Source: Acidobacteriota bacterium
GTDB lineage: Bacteria > Acidobacteriota > Thermoanaerobaculia > Multivoradales > JAHZIX01
NCBI GenBank assembly: GCA_020439725.1
Contig: JAGQSE010000013.1
Location: 2,660 to 7,973, forward strand
Direction: 5' to 3'
DNA length: 5,314 nt
Position numbers and translations under genes: made by a program. Under the pieces are notes generated by a model that saw only the letters and a program-made list of their open reading frames with translations, had not been told where the DNA came from and did not search any database. Of this stretch, positions 1-5,240 are shown piece after piece (within the stretch, counting starts at the first letter, position 1; every line of letters begins with the position of its first letter).

Positions 1-1047
1 GTTCATCGGCAGACCCACGGCGACCAGACCGGAGAGGGTGGCGTCGAGGTCGTCCGTAAAGGTGACGTTGGTGGCGTCGGCGCTCCGGTCGCGGTTCTGC
101 AGCGTGAAGCGCAGGGTCACCGTGTCACCGGGGATCGTCGGGTCGTCGATGAAGGACTTGGTCAGCGCCAGCGTGCTGGTGCTGATGTTGAGCGAGGCGG
201 TGGCGAAGCCCGCGGAGACGGAGGGACCGACGAAGACGCCCGTCAGCTGGCCGGAGGTGTTGGTGACCGTACCCCCGCCGGTGCCGATGACGTCGACGGA
301 ATACATGCACGAAGCTACGCCATTGACGAACCCCTGCGAGGTGCTGACGGTCGTTCCGCCGGCAGTTGCCACGAAGCTTGCGTTGGTGCAGGTGGTCGAG
401 GCGTTGGCGGGGTCGGCGATGACGATCCCCGGCGGCAGGGCATCGGTGAAGGTCAGGTTTGCGAAGGGGTTCGCGTTGGCCGTGTTGTCGACCAGGAAGG
501 TCAAGGTGCTGCGCGCACCGCGGGAGATCGAAGACGGGCTGAAGCTCTTCGAGAAGCCCGCTCGATCGGTGGCGACGGTGAGGTCTGCGGCGGCGGAACC
601 ACTGTTGCCAACGCTCGAGGTCAGGTCGCCGGAGAGGTTCGAGTGGGTGCCGACCGTGCTCGAGGTGACCCTTACCGATACGGTGCAGGTGGCGCCGGCC
701 GCGACACTGCCGCCGGTGTACGAGATCGTCGTACCGCCATCGGGAGCGGTCAACGTCCCGCCGGTACACGAGGTGGTCGGTAGCGCCGGCGTCGAGAGCG
801 TGACGCCGGCGGGCAGGACGTCGGTGAAATCGAGGTCGGTGGTCGGCGTCGGCTGCGTCGAGTTGTCGATCGTGAAGGTCAGCTGGGCGTTGCTCCCAGG
901 TCCGATCGTGCTTGGCGAGAACGCCTTGGTGAACGCGACGAAAATGCCCGCCTCGGCGGTGCCGGCGATCTGGAAGGCCGCCACGAGAACCGTCAAGAAG
1001 AAGCTGGTGCGGAGTGTGCGAAAGCCGGCGTGTGGACTCGAGAACAT
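1..1047 (-). CDS. Exported repeat-domain protein (DUF7933/DUF11-like), C-terminus beyond window
   Basis: The reading frame is open from an ATG at 1047 to the window edge (349 codons, no stop), so only the N-terminal part is present. Residues 1-33 look like a signal peptide: basic residues at R10 and R13, a hydrophobic stretch at 15-29, and a TAEA site ending at A33. Then come about 125-residue Thr/Ser/Gly/Val-rich repeats, each opening with F-T/S-K-x-F-S-P or LTKSF (residues 39, 165 and 295), followed by LTFxxDN and FTDxLPxG. Repeats 1 and 2 each have two cysteines exactly 27 residues apart (C94/C121 and C220/C247), suggesting a disulphide per domain. The third repeat is cut by the edge. This pattern is typical of DUF7933/DUF11-type Ig-like domains of bacterial surface or secreted proteins. 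The start is supported by GGAGGT just upstream. Ligand and anchoring are unknown; sorting signals would lie in the missing C-terminus. It is transcribed divergently from the glycosylase gene. Confidence 0.88.
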   Translation of the reverse strand, partial: MFSSPHAGFRTLRTSFFLTVLVAAFQIAGTAEAGIFVAFTKAFSPSTIGPGSNAQLTFTIDNSTQPTPTTDLDFTDVLPAGVTLSTPALPTTSCTGGTLTAPDGGTTISYTGGSVAAGATCTVSVRVTSSTVGTHSNLSGDLTSSVGNSGSAAADLTVATDRAGFSKSFSPSSISRGARSTLTFLVDNTANANPFANLTFTDALPPGIVIADPANASTTCTNASFVATAGGTTVSTSQGFVNGVASCMYSVDVIGTGGGTVTNTSGQLTGVFVGPSVSAGFATASLNISTSTLALTKSFIDDPTIPGDTVTLRFTLQNRDRSADATNVTFTDDLDATLSGLVAVGLPMN

Positions 1048-1050
1048 GGT

Positions 1051-1056
1051 ACCTCC
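1051..1056 (-). promoter_or_regulatory. Shine-Dalgarno site GGAGGT of the repeat-domain protein
   Basis: Read on the minus strand, GGAGGT ends 3 nt before the ATG at 1047. The spacing is short, but the match to the anti-Shine-Dalgarno is strong and no other in-frame ATG lies nearby, so it decides the start. Confidence 0.6.
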
Positions 1057-1077
1057 GTCGGTCCTGGGGGCGCGCCT

Positions 1078-1113
1078 GAGACCGTCAAGCTCTGTGATCT
1101 GGAGACTGTCAAG
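1078..1113. repeat. Pair of 12-bp direct repeats, 24-bp period
   Basis: GAGACCGTCAAG at 1078-1089 and GAGACTGTCAAG at 1102-1113 match at 11 of 12 positions and lie in the same orientation. On the minus strand each reads CTTGAC(A/G)GTCTC. They sit in the divergent intergenic region, between the candidate -10 and the ATG of the repeat-domain protein, so they could be a regulator-binding pair or leader elements. No regulator is encoded in the window. Confidence 0.5.
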
Positions 1114-1120
1114 GATACCA
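1112..1120 (-). promoter_or_regulatory. Candidate extended -10 promoter (TGGTATCCT) for the repeat-domain protein
   Basis: On the minus strand the sequence reads TGG-TATCCT, which fits an extended -10 (TGnTATAAT) at 4 of 6 hexamer positions. No convincing -35 lies 16-18 nt upstream. Initiation from here would give a leader of roughly 55-60 nt containing both GAGAC(C/T)GTCAAG repeats. This is inference from motif resemblance alone; promoter consensus in this organism is unknown. Confidence 0.25.
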
Positions 1121-1208
1121 GAGCGAGGCGGGTGAAGGCGTGGCGGAGCGCCCTTTCCTGAGTTCATCGGACCTCCGCTGATTCCTTCGGGCTCTCGGGG
1201 CTGCCACA

Positions 1209-1844
1209 ATGCGTCCTGTGGCACCGCCAGGCTTGACCGCAACCACCTTTCACGCGGCTCTTCGTGAGCTCGCGGACCGTGACGCCGATCTCGCCCGGGT
1301 GGTCGAGACCCTCGGGCCGCCGCCGTTCTGGAACCGTCCTCCGGGCTTCCCGACGCTGGTCCACCTGATCCTCGAGCAACAGGTCTCCCTGGCTTCCGCG
1401 CGTGCCGTCTTCGACCGTCTCCGGGCGACCCTCGGTACGCTGACGGCACCGTCGTTTCTCACGCTCGACGACGACGCGCTTCGCGCTCTCGGGTTCAGTC
1501 GTCAGAAGACCCGCTACTGCCGTCTCCTGGCGGCAGCCGTCGCCGGCGGTGAGCTCGACCTCGACGGCCTCGATGAGCTCGATGACGACCGCGTGCACGA
1601 GGTTCTCGTCCAGCTTCCCGGCATCGGCCGCTGGACCACTTCGGTCTACCTGCTGATGGCGCTCCGCCGGCCCGACGCCTGGCCGGTCGGGGATCTGGCG
1701 CTGCAGGTGGCGGCGCAGAAGGTCAAAGGGCTCGGAGCGAGACCCTCGGCGGCCGAGCTCGAGACGTTGGGCGAGCCCTGGCGCCCCTGGCGAGCGGTGG
1801 CGGCGCGGGTGCTGTGGCACCACTACCTCACGCCGCAGAGCTGA
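1209..1844 (+). CDS. AlkA-like HhH-GPD DNA glycosylase (DNA-3-methyladenine glycosylase II family)
   Basis: Predicted cytoplasmic base-excision repair enzyme of 211 residues that would remove alkylated bases (such as 3-methyladenine) by cleaving the N-glycosidic bond. The HhH-GPD pattern is clear. LILEQQVSLASA (53-64) corresponds to the IIxQQxS helix of the family. GFSRQKTRY (95-103) matches the conserved G-x-S-x-x-K segment. The helix-hairpin-helix is LPGIGRWTTS (136-145), followed by D162 in PVGDLAL at the position of the catalytic Asp of AlkA. It is shorter than E. coli AlkA (282 residues) and begins close to the helical core, so the N-terminal beta domain of AlkA is absent, as in many compact homologues. 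The ATG at 1209 has a weak GGGG 8 nt upstream. Substrate range cannot be read from the sequence; a related HhH-GPD activity is the main alternative. It seems monocistronic, with a 115-bp gap to the next operon. Confidence 0.9.
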   Translation: MRPVAPPGLTATTFHAALRELADRDADLARVVETLGPPPFWNRPPGFPTLVHLILEQQVSLASARAVFDRLRATLGTLTAPSFLTLDDDALRALGFSRQKTRYCRLLAAAVAGGELDLDGLDELDDDRVHEVLVQLPGIGRWTTSVYLLMALRRPDAWPVGDLALQVAAQKVKGLGARPSAAELETLGEPWRPWRAVAARVLWHHYLTPQS

Positions 1845-1858
1845 GCGTCCTCCCTGGT

Positions 1859-1873
1859 CCGAGCCATGCTCGG
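1859..1873. repeat. Inverted repeat CCGAGC-CAT-GCTCGG
   Basis: A perfect 6-bp stem (1859-1864 with 1868-1873) around a 3-nt loop lies 15 bp after the glycosylase stop codon. Beyond a T/C mismatch the stem can be extended by GG/CC (1856-1857 with 1875-1876). No T-run follows, so it is not a canonical intrinsic terminator. It could still act as a 3'-end stabilising hairpin or as an operator half of the repeat pair described separately. Confidence 0.45.
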
Positions 1874-1935
1874 CCCCGTGCTAAAGTACGAATTGGATTT
1901 CCCGTGAATGATTCGGCCATGCTCGCTCGGCCCCG
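1863..1935. repeat. Related GC-rich direct repeats flanking a candidate promoter
   Basis: GCCATGCTCGGCCCCG at 1863-1878 recurs at 1916-1935 as the same 16 bases with one extra CTCG inserted, i.e. a 4-base tandem doubling of CTCG. The repeats start 53 bp apart and enclose an AT-richer stretch (1879-1915) holding the TGCTAAAGT candidate -10. Each copy is part of an inverted repeat (1859-1873 and 1924-1939). Position and symmetry suggest a control region for the three-gene operon, but no cognate regulator is visible. Confidence 0.55.
1879..1887 (+). promoter_or_regulatory. Candidate extended -10 promoter (TGCTAAAGT) of the three-gene operon
   Basis: TG-C-TAAAGT fits TGnTATAAT, with the hexamer matching at 4 of 6 positions. 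It lies in the only AT-richer part of the 115-bp gap, about 72 bp before the lipoprotein ATG. No good TTGACA-like -35 is present at 16-18 bp spacing. The predicted start of transcription near 1894 would place the second hairpin (1924-1939) in the mRNA leader. Confidence 0.35.
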
Positions 1936-1939
1936 AGCG
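1924..1939. repeat. Inverted repeat CGCTCGG-CC-CCGAGCG upstream of the lipoprotein ribosome binding site
   Basis: CGCTCGG (1924-1930) and CCGAGCG (1933-1939) are complementary. In RNA this would fold as six base pairs with a GCCC loop. It ends 10 nt before the GGAGG of the lipoprotein gene, so it could affect translation or be an operator. Its arms share GCTCGG/CCGAGC with the hairpin at 1859-1873, so alternative pairing between the two is possible on a read-through transcript. Confidence 0.4.
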
Positions 1940-1949
1940 GTAGGCCGAC

Positions 1950-1954
1950 GGAGG
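1950..1954 (+). promoter_or_regulatory. Shine-Dalgarno site GGAGG of the lipoprotein gene
   Basis: GGAGG lies 5 nt before the ATG at 1960. It fixes this start, which also places the basic n-region directly before the hydrophobic signal segment. Confidence 0.7.
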
Positions 1955-1959
1955 CTGCC

Positions 1960-2886
1960 ATGCCGGAGCGCTCGGTCCGTCGCAACCTCGCCCTCCTCTT
2001 GTGGGTCGTCCTGCCGTTCACCGGCTCGGTGGGCTGCGCCACGACGGCGAAGGTCTCTGGCTTCGACGTGATGGCCGTGGCGGGAGCTCGGTACGCCCAG
2101 GCCGTCGACGAGCTTCTCGTCACCTCCGGCCGGGTCCTGGTCGACACCAATTCCGACAAGCTGCTCCGGACCGAAACCGACTTCCCCGGCTCGGTGACCG
2201 CCGAGGCCCTGGCGGAGCAGGATGATCCGCTCCGCGAGAACCTGGCGGAGCTCGCACTTCTCCGGCGCCAGGCAGGCCGGCTGAGCGACTACTTCACCGC
2301 CCTCGACGCGCTGGCGACCACCGGCGCCGTGAGCTCCTTCGGTGGGCAGATCGGGGCCGCGGTGGCGGACCTCCAGGCGTTGTCGACCACCCTCGGGACC
2401 GGCCAGCTGGCGAGGAACCCGGCAGCGGCCGGGGAGCTCGCTGGGAGCGTCGGAAGCCTGGCGGTTCGGCACGTGCAGCTGCGCGAGCTCGAACGCGAGC
2501 TCGAGGCTCGCAAGGAGACCATCGCCGAAGTTCTGCACTTGCATCAGGCACTCTTCGAAGCCCTCGAGGCGCAGATCGCGGCGGACGTTGCGATCACCCG
2601 CCAGCAGCAGTACCAGGACGAGGTGGTTGGACCCCTGGTGAACGGCGCCATCGAGGATCCCGTCGCTTGGAAGGCGCGCCGGCAAGAACTGCTCGCCCCG
2701 GCCGCCATCCACCAACAGCTGGCCGCCGCCGCGAGCGCCGCGGAGACTCTGCGAACCGTCTGGGCCCGCCTCCTGGCCGGTGGCTTGACGCCGGCGGATG
2801 TTGAGGCCGTGGTGGCGCAGCTCTCGATCCTGGTGGACCAGATCGGGGCGCTCCGGGAGTCACCGGCCACGCCCGGTGGCGGATGA
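1960..2886 (+). CDS. Predicted helical lipoprotein of unknown function, first gene of a three-gene operon
   Basis: I do not recognise a named family. The 308-residue product begins with a basic n-region (R4, R7, R8), a hydrophobic segment at 10-22 and the sequence TGSVGC, giving a probable lipobox with C26 as the lipidated residue; Ser rather than Leu/Val at -3 is slightly atypical. C26 is followed by ATTAK, common in lipoproteins. The mature part is rich in Ala, Leu, Glu, Gln and Arg and looks almost entirely alpha-helical. Residues about 172-210 (VQLRELERELEAR onward) have coiled-coil character, and helical segments continue to about 300 before a Pro/Gly-rich tail. No catalytic motif is visible. 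A helical scaffold or partner-binding protein anchored to a membrane is the most natural reading, but that is inference. The next gene follows after 60 bp on the same strand. Confidence 0.85.
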   Translation: MPERSVRRNLALLLWVVLPFTGSVGCATTAKVSGFDVMAVAGARYAQAVDELLVTSGRVLVDTNSDKLLRTETDFPGSVTAEALAEQDDPLRENLAELALLRRQAGRLSDYFTALDALATTGAVSSFGGQIGAAVADLQALSTTLGTGQLARNPAAAGELAGSVGSLAVRHVQLRELERELEARKETIAEVLHLHQALFEALEAQIAADVAITRQQQYQDEVVGPLVNGAIEDPVAWKARRQELLAPAAIHQQLAAAASAAETLRTVWARLLAGGLTPADVEAVVAQLSILVDQIGALRESPATPGGG

Positions 2887-2932
2887 GAGCACCGGTGAGC
2901 CCCGAATCTCCCCGCCGGCACTCAATGAGATC

Positions 2933-2940
2933 GAGGAGGA
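2933..2940 (+). promoter_or_regulatory. Strong Shine-Dalgarno site GAGGAGGA of the 141-residue protein gene
   Basis: GAGGAGGA ends 6 nt before the ATG at 2947. It is the best ribosome binding site in the window and shows that this small gene is a real, well translated member of the operon rather than a chance ORF. Confidence 0.75.
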
Positions 2941-2946
2941 CCTTCG

Positions 2947-3372
2947 ATGCCCGATGAGCAAGAGCCCCAGGCAATCCCCGCGCTCGAGGAGCAGCCGGCG
3001 CTCGAGCCGGATCCAGCCGTGGCCAGCGCGGGTCTGCCGGACCCGATCACCAAGACGGCGGTGCTCGAAGCACTGCGGGAGGTCGAAGCTCGGTTGTTCT
3101 CCGCGCCGGTCGTCGCGGAAGTCAAGAAACAGCCGTTGCAGCAGCAGATGGAGTTCGCCCAATCGCGCCTCCACCTCACCGCCGTCATCACGCGTCTCAA
3201 CGCCTCGCTCATGTCCGAAATCCGGCAGCGGCTCGAGGCCCAGGCGCCGGCGCTCGACGCCGGCATCGGCGGTCTGACGGTGGCGCTGACCCAACTCGAA
3301 GGAGCCGCCGGGTGGGCCAAGGCCATCGATGGCGTCATTCGCTTGCTCGGCAAGGTCGTCTCGCTCCTATGA
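2947..3372 (+). CDS. Small helical protein of unknown function, second gene of the operon
   Basis: The 141-residue product has no signal peptide and no clear membrane segment, so it is probably cytoplasmic. Residues 1-33 are Pro/Glu/Ala-rich and likely disordered. From residue 34 on it looks helical: about 36-51, a Gln-rich stretch at 62-76, 77-99 (LTAVITRLNASLMSEIRQRLEAQ), and a C-terminal amphipathic helix at 123-141 (WAKAIDGVIRLLGKVVSLL) that could bind a membrane surface or partner. No family or catalytic motif is recognised. The strong ribosome binding site and the 4-bp ATGA overlap with the membrane-protein gene indicate translational coupling and a shared role. The cytosolic loops of that membrane protein are the obvious candidate contact, though this is inference only. 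Confidence 0.85.
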   Translation: MPDEQEPQAIPALEEQPALEPDPAVASAGLPDPITKTAVLEALREVEARLFSAPVVAEVKKQPLQQQMEFAQSRLHLTAVITRLNASLMSEIRQRLEAQAPALDAGIGGLTVALTQLEGAAGWAKAIDGVIRLLGKVVSLL

Positions 3373-4541
3373 TCGGTGTCATGGCCACGCCGTCCAGCCG
3401 CCCCCGCCGGCGCCCATGGACCTTCGCGCTCTGCCTGGCGATGGCACTCGCCATCTCGACCTCCGCCGAGGTCTCGGCGCAGGATCCTCTGATCGACTCT
3501 CCTCCCCCCTTGCCGCAGGCCCCGGCGGGGAAGGAGGGCCAGAAGGGACCGAGGGTCGACGGAGCCGGCGCCCTCGGCGCGGATCCGACGGGAGAGCAGC
3601 TGGTGACCCTCGACGACACCCTGGTGGTCCACGTCCAGGGGCTCCCGGCTTGGCTCGGCCCGCGCTCCTGCGACGACGTCCGGCTCTACCTCAACGGCCA
3701 GCCGCTCAAGCTGCTGCGGGCGAGCCGATGCGATCTCGAAACCGAAGACGTGACCTTCATCATGCGGCGCATCGACCGCGCCAAGGAGGCCGCCTGGCAG
3801 ACCCTCCTGCCGGAACGCGACGGCCTGACCAGCTTCGCCGACGTCACGCTCGGTTGGGCCGACGGAACGCGGCTGCCGACGACGGTGCGCGACGACCAGG
3901 CGATCACCTTCGCCATCGCGGATTTTCACGTGGTGGCCTTCGCCGGGGCCTTCCTGGCGATCACCTTGATCGGATTCCTGGTAATGGCCCAGCGCAGCGC
4001 CATCCTGCGTCGCGCGGTCGGGAAGCGAGTGCCGGTGGTCCTGCGGCCCTACAGCCTGGCCAAGGTGCAGGTGGCCTGGTGGTTCTTCCTGGTCCTCTCG
4101 GGTTTTCTCCTGATCTCGATCCTGGTGGGTGACATCGCGCCGGTGCCGTCCTCGATCCTCGCGGTGCTCGGCATCGCGTCCGGGACCTATCTCGGCGCCG
4201 AGGTCATCGACAAGGGCAAGAAGCCCACCGTCGAGGTGGCCCTGGAAGAGGGCACCGTCGAGGTCACCCTGGACAAGGGCAGCGTCGTCGATGTCGTGCC
4301 GGAGCCCGCCCCCGAAACCACTCGCGGTTTCCTTTCGGATCTCCTCTCGGACGGATCCGGGATCGCGTTCTACCGCTTCCAGATCTTCGTCTGGACCCTG
4401 GTGCTCGGCGGCTTCTTCCTGAACGCCGCGTGGAGAAACCTCGCCATGCCCGACCTGCCCTCGAGCCTCCTCGGTCTCATGGGGATCAGCGGCGGCACCT
4501 TCCTAGGACTCAAGCTTCCCGAGCGCGACGCCGAGGGTTGA
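3369..4541 (+). CDS. Five-TM membrane protein with exported beta-rich domain and duplicated TM hairpin, third gene of the operon
   Basis: The 390-residue product has an Arg-rich n-region (R11-R15), a hydrophobic core (17-31) and a likely signal peptidase I site after EVSA (A37). A Pro/Gly-rich linker (40-75) leads to an exported domain at about 76-183 with alternating strand patterns (LVVHVQGL, VRLYLNGQPLKLL, VTFIMRR, VTLGWADGTRLP) and two cysteines (C101, C121). TM1 is about 186-206, followed by a basic cytosolic segment (209-232). TM2/TM3 lie at 234-254 and 258-280, a charged cytosolic loop at 281-332, and TM4/TM5 at 334-354 and 363-383. The TM2/TM3 and TM4/TM5 modules are an internal duplication (offset 104 residues; Q234/Q338, W238/W342, PSS, GIxxGTxLG). 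No enzymatic motif is visible. The ATG at 3369 overlaps the preceding stop; ATG 3381 is an alternative start, and GTG 3312 would add residues before the signal peptide. The family resembles membrane proteins with SLAxxQ-W...LGIxxGT hairpins, whose function I cannot name. Confidence 0.85.
   Translation: MIGVMATPSSRPRRRPWTFALCLAMALAISTSAEVSAQDPLIDSPPPLPQAPAGKEGQKGPRVDGAGALGADPTGEQLVTLDDTLVVHVQGLPAWLGPRSCDDVRLYLNGQPLKLLRASRCDLETEDVTFIMRRIDRAKEAAWQTLLPERDGLTSFADVTLGWADGTRLPTTVRDDQAITFAIADFHVVAFAGAFLAITLIGFLVMAQRSAILRRAVGKRVPVVLRPYSLAKVQVAWWFFLVLSGFLLISILVGDIAPVPSSILAVLGIASGTYLGAEVIDKGKKPTVEVALEEGTVEVTLDKGSVVDVVPEPAPETTRGFLSDLLSDGSGIAFYRFQIFVWTLVLGGFFLNAAWRNLAMPDLPSSLLGLMGISGGTFLGLKLPERDAEG
4230..4283 (+). 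repeat. 27-bp tandem repeat within the membrane-protein gene
   Basis: Two adjacent 27-bp units (4230-4256 and 4257-4283) match at 22 of 27 positions and encode VEVALEEGT and VEVTLDKGS (residues 288-305). They lie in the cytosolic loop between the two duplicated TM modules. The unit looks like a strand-turn motif; a third, degenerate start (VVDVV) follows. The substitutions keep the alternating hydrophobic pattern, so the repeat appears to be maintained as protein. Confidence 0.65.
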
Positions 4542-4588
4542 GATAGGGTCGCGCTTGCTAGCGGCTGATCCGCAGGGGGCGACACGAC

Positions 4589-5134
4589 ATGCCAGCTACA
4601 GACGTCGAGATCGAACGGTACAAGTATCCCATCGGCCGGTTTACCCGGGCGGCGGAGTATTCGAGCGCAGAGGTCGCCGCCTTCGTCGACGGCATCGAGG
4701 CGTTGCCGGTGCTGATGCGTCAGGCGGTCGGGGGGCTCGACGAGGCGCAGCTCGACACGCCCTACCGGCCTGGGGGCTGGACGGTACGGCAGGTGACCCA
4801 CCACGTGCCGGACAGCCACATCAACGCCTATGTCCGTATGAAGCTGGCGCTGACCGAGCCGCAGCCGCGCATCCTGGCGTATCGCGAGGAGCTCTGGGCT
4901 CTGCTCGCGGACTCCGACGAGCCGGTCGGCATGTCCCTGTCGCTCCTCGAAGCGCTGCATCGCAGATGGGTCTGCTTGCTTCGCTCCCTCGACGGGGACC
5001 AGTGGCGGCGGGCCTACGTCCACCCGGAGCTGGGCGTCTTCCCGATGCAGGCGGCGGTGGCGCTCTACGATTGGCACGGCCGGCACCACCTCGCCCACGT
5101 CACCGAGCTCAAGCGGCGCCAGGGTTGGGATTGA
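4589..5134 (+). CDS. yfiT: YfiT/BstA-type DinB-superfamily protein (putative bacillithiol S-transferase)
   Basis: The 181-residue product is full length for the YfiT group of the DinB four-helix-bundle superfamily. Diagnostic segments are YPIGRF (13-18), LDTPYRPGGWTVRQVTHH (55-72), DSHINAYVRMKLALTE (75-90), HRRWVCLL (124-131), HPELG (145-149) and ALYDWHGRHHLAHV (158-171). The metal-binding triad of this group is preserved: a histidine of the HH pair at 71/72, plus H163 and H167 in the HGRHH motif. Bacillus subtilis YfiT (BstA) is described as a metal-dependent thiol transferase acting with bacillithiol in detoxification; whether this organism makes bacillithiol cannot be told here, so another thiol cofactor or a hydrolase role remains possible. 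It is soluble and cytoplasmic. AGGGGG about 9 nt upstream supports the ATG at 4589. It starts 47 bp after the membrane-protein stop on the same strand, so read-through from the operon is possible without implying a shared function. Confidence 0.9.
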   Translation: MPATDVEIERYKYPIGRFTRAAEYSSAEVAAFVDGIEALPVLMRQAVGGLDEAQLDTPYRPGGWTVRQVTHHVPDSHINAYVRMKLALTEPQPRILAYREELWALLADSDEPVGMSLSLLEALHRRWVCLLRSLDGDQWRRAYVHPELGVFPMQAAVALYDWHGRHHLAHVTELKRRQGWD

Positions 5135-5224
5135 CGACAGAGCCCCGCCGCGGCTGATCTGAAGCGGTTTCGCCGACGGTGTCACGAGCCCGGCCGGCGT
5201 GTGCCGCGGGGCGGCGTCGTGGGG

Positions 5225-5230
5225 TACACT
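5225..5230 (+). promoter_or_regulatory. Candidate -10 element TACACT of carB
   Basis: TACACT matches TATAAT at 4 of 6 positions and lies only 10 nt before the carB ATG. A start of transcription 6-8 nt downstream would fall at about 5236-5239, giving an almost leaderless mRNA. No Shine-Dalgarno sequence is visible between it and the ATG, which agrees with that reading. No clear -35 is seen. Confidence 0.35.
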
Positions 5231-5240
5231 CTGCCGCCAA

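Noticed and set aside
38..1135. Long plus-strand ORF opposite the repeat-domain protein
   Set aside because: Its translation is low-complexity Val/Pro/Arg-rich without domain logic, while the minus frame gives a signal peptide, ribosome binding site and three clear protein repeats.
1164..1823. Minus-strand ORF opposite the glycosylase
   Set aside because: The plus strand has an unmistakable HhH-GPD protein; the opposite frame is Arg/Glu-rich and typical of antisense shadows in GC-rich DNA.
1859..1873. Intrinsic terminator for the glycosylase gene
   Set aside because: The stem is good, but the downstream sequence is C-rich with no T-run, so it was recorded only as an inverted repeat.
3312..3368. 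Upstream GTG start for the membrane protein
   Set aside because: It would overlap the preceding gene by 61 bp, add 19 residues before the signal peptide, and lacks a ribosome binding site. ATG 3369 with ATGA overlap is more natural.
2922..3929. Long minus-strand ORF across the second and third operon genes
   Set aside because: No recognisable motifs, spans the boundary of two plus-strand genes that have a ribosome binding site, ATGA coupling and coherent TM and signal features.
1960..4541. Anti-phage defence or toxin-antitoxin interpretation of the three-gene operon
   Set aside because: No nuclease, TIR, NTPase, protease or toxin motif is visible in any of the three proteins and no mobile-element signs surround them.
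5143..5216. Possible long-range stem between GCCCCGCCGCGGC and GCCGCGGGGC before carB
   Set aside because: Pairing needs a 2-nt bulge and a loop of over 50 nt; such matches are common by chance in GC-rich intergenic DNA.
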